A stretch of 64,000 nt of DNA from Burkholderiales bacterium. GTDB lineage: Bacteria > Pseudomonadota > Gammaproteobacteria > Burkholderiales > WYBJ01. The stretch lies in assembly GCA_022841915.1 (NCBI GenBank), contig JALHQN010000012.1:62001-126000 (forward strand), read 5' to 3'. A program made the position numbers and the translations under genes. Positions 20,360 through 28,544 of the stretch are shown one piece after another. The notes under the pieces are model-generated. The model had not been told where the DNA came from, did not search any database, and was given only the letters and a program-made list of their open reading frames with translations. Each line of letters opens with the position of its first letter. The stretch's first letter is position 1.

Positions 20360-22399
20360 TCACCACAAGGGCAGCCGGCCGCTCAACCGGGCCGCCCATT
20401 CCATCTTATCGAACCGGGCCGCACGCCCGCCCAAACACTGCGCGAGAAAGGTCTCCGTGCGACGCAGAATCGTCAGATGATGCGCCCAATACCCGGTGGA
20501 GTGCCCCATATCCGCCAGCTCTCGATACTCGACCGCCTTGCCCTGCTCGACCAAACGCGCCACCATTGATCGCGACTGTTCCGGCGGCACGCGCACGTCC
20601 GTCGCGCCTTGAAAAACGAGCACGGGCCGCTCGAACCGATGCGCGAGATTGATCGGCGAGATCTTCTCCATGCGCGCTTTGTCTGCGGGTACCGCAGGAT
20701 CGCCGACGTAGCTATACCAGTACATGAGTTCCAGCTCCCAATACGGCGGGAAGGTTTCGATCAGTCGAGGCAAATCCGCCGGCCCCGCCACGGATACCCC
20801 ACAGGCGAACGCGGTCGGGTGCTGCGCCATGGCCATCAGCGTGGCGTAGCCGCCGTAGCTGTGGCCCATGATCGCCACCTTGGAAGGATCGGCGACACCG
20901 GCATCGATCGCCCATTGCAGCCCATCCATCAAATCGTCCTGCATCGCAGCCCCGAACTGCCCGACAGCCGCGGTCATGAACTTGCGCCCATAACCGGTGG
21001 ATCCACGAAAGTTGATCAGCAGGACCGCATAGCCGCGGTTTGCCAGAAACTGTGCTCGGAGCAGATCCTCGCTATGGTCCGCGTCGCCCCAACTCACCCG
21101 GCTCCACGGACCGCCATGAACGAGCAGAATGAGCGGCAAACGCCGGCTGCTCGACGCACCCGCAGGTCGCACGAGGTAAGCCGGGATACGCAATCCGTCT
21201 CTAGCCGTGAATTCGACGGCCTCGGGCACGGCCATAGAGGCCTGAAAACCGGCCGATCGGCTTTCCCCGAGCAGAACGTGGCTACCTTTGCCACGATCGA
21301 CGAGGTAGAAGCGCCGATTGGCATGCGTGAACACCACGGCAACCAGACGCTGCTCGTCGGGAGCCATCGTTTCGATCGTGAATCCGATCTGCATGCCTTC
21401 GTACGCATCCAGCAAAGGCCGCAGCTGGGCGGCAAGCTGCTCGTCGAACACCTGGGTGCGCGGATAGTCCGGATTCGAAACCGCCAGCAAGGGCCTGCCC
21501 TGCACCGCACTCATCAGTACGCGCGCCACATCGGCCTTGGGGTCTTCATGCACGACCGTGGCAGCCCCGCCCCGCGTCGCATCCAGATGGAACAGCGCTA
21601 CACGGTCTCGACCCCGATTGCTGAGAACCCATGCGTGGGCTTTGTCATGCGAAAGGCCCAGGGGCTGGGTGACTTCCTGGCTGACGCGCGCCAATGCGGA
21701 GCGCTCGCGCAAGTCGGGCGGCAATGATTTCCCGCGGGCGCGCTGCGGCAAGGCCGACTTGCGCCAGCCGAGAAACTGGCCATTGGCATCGGTGACGGGC
21801 GCGATGCCGTCGCCGGGGTTCAAGGCAACGACCTCTTCGGCCCCGGTGTTCAGATTGATGCGGTACAAGTCGCGCACGGTGTGGCTGCGTCGATTGTGCA
21901 TCACGAGCACGTGCTCGGGATCGGACTTCACGATCTGATGCAGCCAGACGCGAACGCCTTCGAACGGCGTCAGATCCACCAAGGTCGCATCAGGATCTTC
22001 GATGTCGAGGCGGTAGAGCCGGTGATTCTCCGCACCTGTCTTGTCGTCGAGTATGAGCAAGCGACGGCTGTCGGCAGACCAATGCCGACCGCTTCCGCCG
22101 ACCCGGTAGACGTGGGTCTTGCCGTCGACTTCCGAGCGCACATGCAAGGCTGACCGCCATCCCGATGGCCCTTGCCACGCGAGGCGCGTGCCATCGGGCG
22201 AGAACGAGAAACCACTGTACTGCGTGTTCGTGAAGACAAACTCGTGCGCCGGAACAAGCGAAGAAAGACTGACCTCTCCCAGCGCGGGATGCTCTGCTGG
22301 CCGATCGCAGGCCGACAGCCCCCAGGTCAGTAGACCCGCTGCTGCTACGACTCGAAGTCGCCTAGGCAGCGAGTCGGGAAATCTGCGCAAAAAGCGCAT
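20360..22399 (-). CDS. S9 family (prolyl oligopeptidase/acylaminoacyl) peptidase, lipoprotein
   Basis: About 679 residues from ATG 22399 (an ATG at 22435 adds 12). The N-terminus is a lipoprotein signal with lipobox LSAC near residue 23, so the protein is probably membrane-anchored in the periplasm. The middle is the beta-propeller region (residues ~40-400). The C-terminal alpha/beta-hydrolase domain has Ser in GHSYGGYATLM, Asp in GATDVRVPPEQ and His in DMGHSTGYW, the S9 triad. It should cleave short peptides. The start lies inside the end of the Ldh2 gene, so both are probably co-transcribed. Confidence 0.92.
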   Translation of the reverse strand: MRFLRRFPDSLPRRLRVVAAAGLLTWGLSACDRPAEHPALGEVSLSSLVPAHEFVFTNTQYSGFSFSPDGTRLAWQGPSGWRSALHVRSEVDGKTHVYRVGGSGRHWSADSRRLLILDDKTGAENHRLYRLDIEDPDATLVDLTPFEGVRVWLHQIVKSDPEHVLVMHNRRSHTVRDLYRINLNTGAEEVVALNPGDGIAPVTDANGQFLGWRKSALPQRARGKSLPPDLRERSALARVSQEVTQPLGLSHDKAHAWVLSNRGRDRVALFHLDATRGGAATVVHEDPKADVARVLMSAVQGRPLLAVSNPDYPRTQVFDEQLAAQLRPLLDAYEGMQIGFTIETMAPDEQRLVAVVFTHANRRFYLVDRGKGSHVLLGESRSAGFQASMAVPEAVEFTARDGLRIPAYLVRPAGASSSRRLPLILLVHGGPWSRVSWGDADHSEDLLRAQFLANRGYAVLLINFRGSTGYGRKFMTAAVGQFGAAMQDDLMDGLQWAIDAGVADPSKVAIMGHSYGGYATLMAMAQHPTAFACGVSVAGPADLPRLIETFPPYWELELMYWYSYVGDPAVPADKARMEKISPINLAHRFERPVLVFQGATDVRVPPEQSRSMVARLVEQGKAVEYRELADMGHSTGYWAHHLTILRRTETFLAQCLGGRAARFDKMEWAARLSGRLPLW

Positions 22400-23360
22400 C
22401 CGGGATGTCGATTCCCTCGGTGGAGGCTCGTGCACTGGCCGACTCGCGACGCGAGCCCGGCAGCCGCACGCCTTCGTCAGCCAGCATGGCCATGATCAAG
22501 GTCTCGATCCGCTCGAGGTAGGTACGCTTGCCTGCCAGGGCCTCGGGATCGATCGCAAGCATGGCATGCCCGATGTTGGGATGATTGCCTGGCTCGAAGT
22601 AGGAGTCGTTCTCGAAACCGAATGCTGCGCCGGTTAACGCACAACAAAGCAACTCCACCATCAAGGCAAGCATCGCCCCTTTGGCACCGCCTATCGCAGC
22701 CAAGCTGCCCGTCAGCGCCGTCTTGGCATCCGTCGTCGGCTTGCCGTCGCGATCGACAGCCCAGCCTGGAGGCAAGGGCTTGCCCTGTTCGGCGTACAGC
22801 ATGATCTTGCCGCGCGCCACCTCGGTCAGCGACAGATCGATGATCAGGGGCGAACCCTGATCGCGCGGGAAGCACGCTGCGATGGGATTGGTTCCGAAGA
22901 GCGGCTTCTTGCCGCCCCATGCGTTGATCGCCGCCGGGGAGTTGGTGAAGCCCATGGCCACCAGTCCCGCCTGGGCCAGCGGCAGCAGATGATAGCCCAT
23001 GGCACCGGCATGATGGCTGTTGAACACGCCCGCCATCGCTATGCCATGCGACTTGGCGCGAGCAATCGCTTCGGTGCCCGCAAGGGTCATCGCCTCGTAG
23101 GCAAGGCCGCCCTGCGCATCGATCAGACAGCACCCTCCCTTGCTGCGGGACACGACAGGCCGGGCCTGTCCGTTCGCGCGCCCCTCGCGCAAGTGCGTGC
23201 AATAGAGCGCAAGCCGACTCAGTCCGTGGCTCGCCAGGCCGCTTGCATCAGCATCCACCAATGCCAGCGCCGTGGCGGCAGCCATCGCATCGCATGCGCC
23301 TGCGTTGGATAGCGCGCGCGTCGTCAGCAGGTTTAATTCTTGCAGCGTGATCGATGGCAA
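22362..23360 (-). CDS. Ldh2/MdhB-family NAD(P)-dependent 2-hydroxyacid or ketimine reductase
   Basis: A 332-residue member of the malate/L-lactate/ureidoglycolate dehydrogenase family, whose NAD-binding fold is unrelated to Rossmann enzymes. Family marks are ASGLASHGLSRL near residue 40, the catalytic His region VFNSHHAGAMGYH (116/117), FTNSPAAINAWGG, and GTNPIAACFPR. Members oxidise malate, lactate or sulfolactate, or reduce cyclic imines such as delta1-piperideine-2-carboxylate. The sequence does not decide among these. It runs into the S9 peptidase gene with a short overlap, suggesting linked expression. Confidence 0.88.
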   Translation of the reverse strand: MPSITLQELNLLTTRALSNAGACDAMAAATALALVDADASGLASHGLSRLALYCTHLREGRANGQARPVVSRSKGGCCLIDAQGGLAYEAMTLAGTEAIARAKSHGIAMAGVFNSHHAGAMGYHLLPLAQAGLVAMGFTNSPAAINAWGGKKPLFGTNPIAACFPRDQGSPLIIDLSLTEVARGKIMLYAEQGKPLPPGWAVDRDGKPTTDAKTALTGSLAAIGGAKGAMLALMVELLCCALTGAAFGFENDSYFEPGNHPNIGHAMLAIDPEALAGKRTYLERIETLIMAMLADEGVRLPGSRRESASARASTEGIDIPDALFAQISRLAA

Positions 23361-23539
23361 GGTAGAGGCATCCGCACGTGGGTTCGAGGCACCGGGCAGC
23401 GGTTCCTGCCGCGGACACCTATGGGCGGACGATTGTAGAAGCCGGGCTGCGGAGGGTCAATCGATGCGCCCCTCCACAGCACCGTGATGCCGAGCATTTC
23501 GAGAACTCTCGCTCACCACGCACGAGAGCATCCCCAACG

Positions 23540-24166
23540 TCAGGCAGCGCGCTCGCGATCTGCCGTCAAAGCGAACCGAATCAGTTCGGAGAGATTGCGG
23601 GCCTGGAGTTTCTCCATCAAGCGCGCCTTGTAGACCTCCACTGTGCGAGGACTGATGCCAAGCGCCTCCCCGATCTCGCGGTTGTGCCGCCCGGCGGCAG
23701 CAAGATCCATCACCTGTCGTTCGCGGGGTGTCAACCGGGACAACCGGGTGCTCGCCTCTTCGCCAACCGTCTTCTCGGCACGGCGTTTGGCATCGCGCTC
23801 GAGCGCCGAGGCAACCGCAGCCGCCAGTTGTTCGTCGTCGAGCGGCTTCTCCAGAAAATCCACCGCCCCCGATTTGAGCGCCTGCCGGGCCGAAGCCGCA
23901 TCGCCATGGCCGGTGATCACAACGATGGGGAGCTCCGACCCCTGCTCGATGAGTCGAGCCTGCAGATCGAGCCCGGTCATGCCTCCCATCTTGATGTCGA
24001 GGACCAGGCAACCACGCCACTCCTTGCGATACGCGGCCAGGAAGTCCTCCGCGCTGCTGTAGATCGCGGTCCGATAGCCCTTGAGACCGAGCAGCAAAGC
24101 CAGCGCGTCACGAACGGCCACATCGTCATCGACAATGAATACGGTTTGTTCAACGTTCGATGTCAT
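23540..24166 (-). CDS. FixJ-type two-component response regulator
   Basis: 208 residues. The receiver domain (1-120) has the acidic pocket DDD at 13-15, phosphoacceptor D57 (CLVLDIKM), Thr in VVITGHGD and the Lys in LEKPLDDEQL. A LuxR/FixJ helix-turn-helix follows (LTPRERQVMDLAAAGRHNRE, GISPRTVEVYKARLMEKL). It should bind DNA after phosphorylation by the kinase encoded just upstream, whose stop overlaps this start by 17 bases. Targets are unknown. The name FixJ reflects domain architecture only, as no nitrogen-fixation genes are near. Confidence 0.93.
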   Translation of the reverse strand: MTSNVEQTVFIVDDDVAVRDALALLLGLKGYRTAIYSSAEDFLAAYRKEWRGCLVLDIKMGGMTGLDLQARLIEQGSELPIVVITGHGDAASARQALKSGAVDFLEKPLDDEQLAAAVASALERDAKRRAEKTVGEEASTRLSRLTPRERQVMDLAAAGRHNREIGEALGISPRTVEVYKARLMEKLQARNLSELIRFALTADRERAA

Positions 24167-25811
24167 CAGTGTCTCCTGTCACGGTGGGCAAACTTAGATG
24201 GAAAGATCCATAGGGGGTCGGCTCGGCCCATAGCCTGCCGCCATGTGCGGTCACGATGGCCCGGCTGATTGCGAGCCCGAGTCCCATGCCATGCGATTTC
24301 GAGGTCGAGAACGGCATGAACAGTCGCTCACGGACACCAGGCGGGATCCCTGGCCCGCTATCGATCACGCTCATGTGCACGACCCCGTGCCCGTGAGCCT
24401 GGGCTGAGATCGTGATCTCCCGGCGGGGAGGATTCGCATCTCGAATCGAGTCGATGGCGTTGGATACGAGGTTACGCACGACGATCTCCAACTCCAGCTG
24501 ATCGACCATCACCCTGGGGAGATCCGGCTCTACGACGAGATTGAGCGCAATGCCGGCCACCTTCGCCTCGGTGACGAAGGAATCTCGCATAGCGCTGAGA
24601 AAGTCTCCCGGAGCGATGCGCTCCAGATTCATGGTGCCGCTGCGCAGGAAATCGCGCAGCCGCTTGACGATGGCACCGACCCGCTGCGCCTGCTCGGTGA
24701 GCTTTCCCACGGTCTGCTCGAGCCGGGCCATGTCGGTCGGGTTCTGCCCGAGCATATGCTGGCAGGCTCGACCGTAGGTGACCAAGGCGGTCAACGGTTG
24801 ATTGACCTCATGAGCCAGCGCCGCCGCCATTTCGCCCGCAGCCGCGAGGCGCAGCGACTGTCGCAAACGTTCCTGCGCGCGCTCCCGCTCATCGACGACC
24901 ACCCCGAGCAGCAATCCGGTGACACTGAGGCCGAGCATCCGGGCTTGCAGTTCCAGCAACGTCGAGGCGCTGGTTTCGCTCACCTGAACCAGCACGATCA
25001 GTCCCAACTGGACGAAGATCACCGCGGCAGCCGCGCCAATCAGCCCGTGACGTGCGGCGATCCAGATCAGAGGCAGAAACAGCAGGAAAAAATACTTGAC
25101 GTTCTCGCTGGGCATGAACACGTACAGCACCGACAGAATCGCGGCGGCGGCTCCGAACTGCACCAGGCTCTCCCAACGCGCAAGAATCGCTGCGAGCTTG
25201 CTTCGACTGCTTCGCTCGTTGATGACCAGCAAGAGCGGCAGAAGCGTCAGGACACCGACCACATCGCCGATCCAGTAGCGCAGCAGGACCTCGAGGACCG
25301 TGCTCCACTCCAGCACGCCAAGCGACGCGTTGAGGGCTATGTAGCAAGCACCCACGACGAGCGTAGAAGCGGCGACGATGCCCAGCATCCAGGCGAAATC
25401 GCGCAAGCTGCGTATGCGCGCAGGCGCAGAAAGCTGCCGTGCAAGGAACAGGCCGGCGAAGGAATAGCCCACCACAGCGACTGTGGCGCTTGCGAGAATG
25501 ATCACCCACGAAGAGGCGGGGGCTGTCCTTATCAGCGCCTCGGAGAGCAGCAACGCCAGGAAGACGGCAGGTGCAGCACGCAGGCCGCGCACGAGCAGGA
25601 AGGCAAAGACGAGCGCGATCTGCGGATTCCACGGCGTGATGCCTGTCGATGCCCACGGATGGATGAAGCTGATCCGCTCGATCACCAGAAACAGCCCGAC
25701 GAAAACGATCCCGAGTTCCCACTCCGCCAAAGACCAGGGCATTCGAGGGACATCCTCGTTCGAGGGCGCCCTGGCTCGCTCCAGATACCCAGAAGCTTGC
25801 GACTTTTCCAT
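24150..25811 (-). CDS. MASE1-domain sensor histidine kinase
   Basis: 553 residues. The first ~310 hold about eight hydrophobic helices with the MASE1 pattern (INPWASTG-like PWNPQIALVFAFLLVRG). A cytoplasmic DHp domain follows with H334 in LAHEVNQPLTAL, the form used by FixL/DctB-type kinases, then the ATP-binding domain with N-box VSNAIDSIRDA, G1 DSGPGIPPG and G2 GMGLGLAISRAI. It is not a PAS/haem sensor like FixL. The signal is presumably sensed in the membrane. Overlaps the response-regulator gene, so the pair forms one unit. Confidence 0.93.
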   Translation of the reverse strand: MEKSQASGYLERARAPSNEDVPRMPWSLAEWELGIVFVGLFLVIERISFIHPWASTGITPWNPQIALVFAFLLVRGLRAAPAVFLALLLSEALIRTAPASSWVIILASATVAVVGYSFAGLFLARQLSAPARIRSLRDFAWMLGIVAASTLVVGACYIALNASLGVLEWSTVLEVLLRYWIGDVVGVLTLLPLLLVINERSSRSKLAAILARWESLVQFGAAAAILSVLYVFMPSENVKYFFLLFLPLIWIAARHGLIGAAAAVIFVQLGLIVLVQVSETSASTLLELQARMLGLSVTGLLLGVVVDERERAQERLRQSLRLAAAGEMAAALAHEVNQPLTALVTYGRACQHMLGQNPTDMARLEQTVGKLTEQAQRVGAIVKRLRDFLRSGTMNLERIAPGDFLSAMRDSFVTEAKVAGIALNLVVEPDLPRVMVDQLELEIVVRNLVSNAIDSIRDANPPRREITISAQAHGHGVVHMSVIDSGPGIPPGVRERLFMPFSTSKSHGMGLGLAISRAIVTAHGGRLWAEPTPYGSFHLSLPTVTGDTDDIER

Positions 25812-25939
25812 GCGTCCCCATGCTCCGTGCTGAACACCTACCTACGCGCGGCTGCGCACGCAATTCTGCGAAACGCCAACATACTGCAACATTAAGTTAC
25901 ATCGCGCAAGTATTGAGACACAAACTCGCAAGGATTTTC

Positions 25940-27106
25940 TTAGTCGGCCAGCGTGGCTGCGCCAGCGCCATTCACGGCACCTGCGTCCAACGCGGGCTTC
26001 GCCCAAAGACCGCACATGTCGCGCACGACATCCGCGAGCGATCCCTCGCGCATCAGGCAGTCGCGCATCCAGCGCGCTCCGTTGATCGTCGCGGCGGTAC
26101 GTTCGCGCAGCAGCGCGATCGCTTCACCGCTTCCGAGGTCGTGCGCATGGCTGGCTATAGCATCGAGCGCCTTCAAGATCTGCTCGCGCAAGGAGACGAG
26201 ACGCTTGCTGCCTACCTCGACGATCTCCGCATCAAAGCCGAAGCGACAGGCCTGAAATCGGTTGTAGCCGTAGACGTGGTACTCGTCTTCCCACCCGTTA
26301 GCGCACGGTTGTTCGGCCAGCCATGCGCAAAGCGCCTGTGCGAAGGCGCCGATAGCAGCGGCGGTTTCGATATCCAGGGGTGTATCGCAAACGCGAATCT
26401 CCAACGTGCCGTATTCCGGCTTCGGCCGGATGTCCCAATAAAAATCCTTCATGCTGCGCACGATGCCGAAGCTCGCCATATGGTCGTAGTAGCGCTCGAA
26501 TTCCGCGTAGGTCGTCACGGGCGGCATGTGACCGGAGAGAGGAAACGCCGAGACAGCGTGCAGCCTCGAACTGGCATACGCCGTGTCGGCGCCTTGTGAG
26601 AACGGCGACGATGCTGCCAGCGCGATGAACTGAGGCACGTAAGCCGCCAGCTTGTGGATCAATTGCACGGCAGCATCGCCGGAAGCACACCCGATGTGCA
26701 CATGTTGGCCGAATACGGTGAACTGCTTGGCGAGATAGCCGTACAGCTCGGAAATCGCCGAGAACCGTTCGGTCGGAAAAATACGGCGCTCGGCCCAGTG
26801 ATGGAAGGGATGGGCGCCCCCACCGGCTACGCCGATGTTCAACTTCTCGGCTGCGGCGCAGATCTCGGCGCGGATATCGTCGAGATCACGCAGGAGTGAA
26901 CCGTAGGACGTGTGCACGGCGCTATTCACTTCGATCATGCTCTCTGTGATCTCGGGCTTGATGCAGTCGGCTCGCGGGCTCTTGGCGAGCGCCGCCAAGA
27001 GACTCTCCGCGCCGCGCGTCAAGTCGAAATCCCGCAGATTGACCAATTGCAGCTCGAGCTCCACCCCCATCGTGAGCGCCTCGGCCGAACAGAACGGATT
27101 CAACAT
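25940..27106 (-). CDS. YbdK-type glutamate--cysteine ligase 2 (carboxylate-amine ligase)
   Basis: Start at ATG 27106, preceded by a GGGGGG run. The much longer upstream frame is not used because it lies inside the antiporter gene. The 388-residue protein has the GCS2 pattern TMGVELELQLVN, KPEITESMIEVNS, GGGAHPFHHW, FGQHVHIGC and YGTLEIRVCDTP, with metal- and ATP-binding Glu/His residues. YbdK of E. coli shows weak gamma-glutamylcysteine ligase activity, and the true substrate is unclear. It starts 11 bases after the antiporter stop, so the two genes are probably co-transcribed. Confidence 0.92.
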   Translation of the reverse strand: MLNPFCSAEALTMGVELELQLVNLRDFDLTRGAESLLAALAKSPRADCIKPEITESMIEVNSAVHTSYGSLLRDLDDIRAEICAAAEKLNIGVAGGGAHPFHHWAERRIFPTERFSAISELYGYLAKQFTVFGQHVHIGCASGDAAVQLIHKLAAYVPQFIALAASSPFSQGADTAYASSRLHAVSAFPLSGHMPPVTTYAEFERYYDHMASFGIVRSMKDFYWDIRPKPEYGTLEIRVCDTPLDIETAAAIGAFAQALCAWLAEQPCANGWEDEYHVYGYNRFQACRFGFDAEIVEVGSKRLVSLREQILKALDAIASHAHDLGSGEAIALLRERTAATINGARWMRDCLMREGSLADVVRDMCGLWAKPALDAGAVNGAGAATLAD

Positions 27107-27117
27107 GTCGCCCCCCT

Positions 27118-28305
27118 TTACCGATCCAGGTCGCCCGCCCGCTTGAGTGCGAACTTCAGCACCAGCGGTCCAAGGAGATCGAAAATCACGATAGCCGCCA
27201 GCAGCACGGCGGCCAGTTCCTCGCCGAATGCGGGATACCGCTCGCTGATGTCGTACATGAGCAAGAGGGCCATTCCCGACATCGGCATCAGCGTCAATCC
27301 AAGACACGCGTTCTGCCGCCAGGGCAGCGGTGACAAGGGCGTGGAAAGCATGACGCCGACCCACTTGCAAAGGGCCCGCACGAGCACGTAGATCAGTGCC
27401 GCCCAGCCCGCCGCCTGCAATGCAGGCCACGTGGCTTGCGCTCCGGTGACGACGAACAGCACGATGTACAGGGCACGCGCGCCGCCTCCCAGATCGAACT
27501 CGAGCAGCGCAAAGCGCCGCGGCACATTGCGCACCGTGGCTCCGGTCGCGATCAGCGCCAGGAACACCGACAGCTTGAGGGCGATCGCCAGTCCCACTGC
27601 GATGAGCACTGCCGCCACGATGATGGCGAAATGAGACTCCGGACGTCGACTCAGCATGGCGGCCACGTACGGCAGCAGCACGCCCATGGTCACGCCTACC
27701 GCGAGCGAACCGAGCAGCACGTACATCGGATGCAGCAGAATCGTGATCCAGCCCGCCTGATACTCCAGGTGCACCGCAGCCACCAGCATGGTCGCCAGCA
27801 TGAAGCCGATGAGCGTGTTGACCGCCACCAGGTTCAAGCAGCGATCAGTCACCTGTCCCTGAGCGCGCTCGTCGTTCGTCACCAGCCAGACGACCGCCGG
27901 CGAGGTGGAGACACCAATCGCCGCGGCCACGGCCGAATGGATCCAGGGAAAGCCGAAAGCGATCAGCGCACCGGCGATACCCACGAAGGTCAAGGCACTT
28001 TCGGCGAGCGCAGCCACCCAGAGCGAGGCGTCCCGGCGCAGCCATTGCAGGTCGAGGCGCCTACCGAGTTCGAAGAGGACCAAACCGACGGCCACGTCCA
28101 CGATGACGCGCGCTTCGGTCAAGATGGGACGAACCGGGAAATCGAGCATGAGCGGCCCGACCGCAAAACCGGCTAGGACATAGCCAAAGACAGCGGGGAG
28201 CCGGAACCTCTGCGCCGCCGCCCCCGCCAAGGCCCCAATGGCAAGCAATACGCCGAGCAACAGGGCTTCAGTCAGGGGCGGCGGGAGAGCGGGAATGAAT
28301 GGCAT
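27118..28305 (-). CDS. Kef-type cation:proton antiporter (CPA2), membrane domain only
   Basis: 395 residues with about eleven to twelve hydrophobic helices and the Na/H-exchanger fold pattern (LPAVFGYVLAGFAVGPLML, GLVLFELGRRLDLQWLRRD, STSPAVVWLV). There is no C-terminal TrkA-N/RCK domain, unlike KefB/KefC, so nucleotide or glutathione gating through that domain is absent. Direction and ion (K or Na against H) cannot be read from sequence. The 11-base gap to a GCS2-like ligase gene is notable because Kef systems in E. coli respond to glutathione adducts, though this link is speculative. Confidence 0.88.
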   Translation of the reverse strand: MPFIPALPPPLTEALLLGVLLAIGALAGAAAQRFRLPAVFGYVLAGFAVGPLMLDFPVRPILTEARVIVDVAVGLVLFELGRRLDLQWLRRDASLWVAALAESALTFVGIAGALIAFGFPWIHSAVAAAIGVSTSPAVVWLVTNDERAQGQVTDRCLNLVAVNTLIGFMLATMLVAAVHLEYQAGWITILLHPMYVLLGSLAVGVTMGVLLPYVAAMLSRRPESHFAIIVAAVLIAVGLAIALKLSVFLALIATGATVRNVPRRFALLEFDLGGGARALYIVLFVVTGAQATWPALQAAGWAALIYVLVRALCKWVGVMLSTPLSPLPWRQNACLGLTLMPMSGMALLLMYDISERYPAFGEELAAVLLAAIVIFDLLGPLVLKFALKRAGDLDR

Positions 28306-28544
28306 CAGGGCTTTTTGTCGTCTTGTTCAGCGTGATTGGCTGTGCGTGCGAGTTCGGGAACTCGCCGAGGCCGCATCCTGCCCATGGATGGTCAGCGCGT
28401 CATCTGTGTCTAGTCGTACGTATATTTGCGTATTCCTCTCGATATACTCCTCACATTGCGAATTTGCCGGCACCTCTCGCACCGCTACAGATGGAGCCTA
28501 ATCCGGCATACTCGCCCTCTCGATTTCCACTTGCGGAGTGCCCG

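Noticed and set aside
24756-25895. 379-codon plus-strand frame opposite the histidine kinase
   Set aside because: Gln/Arg-rich shadow of a clear membrane kinase gene.
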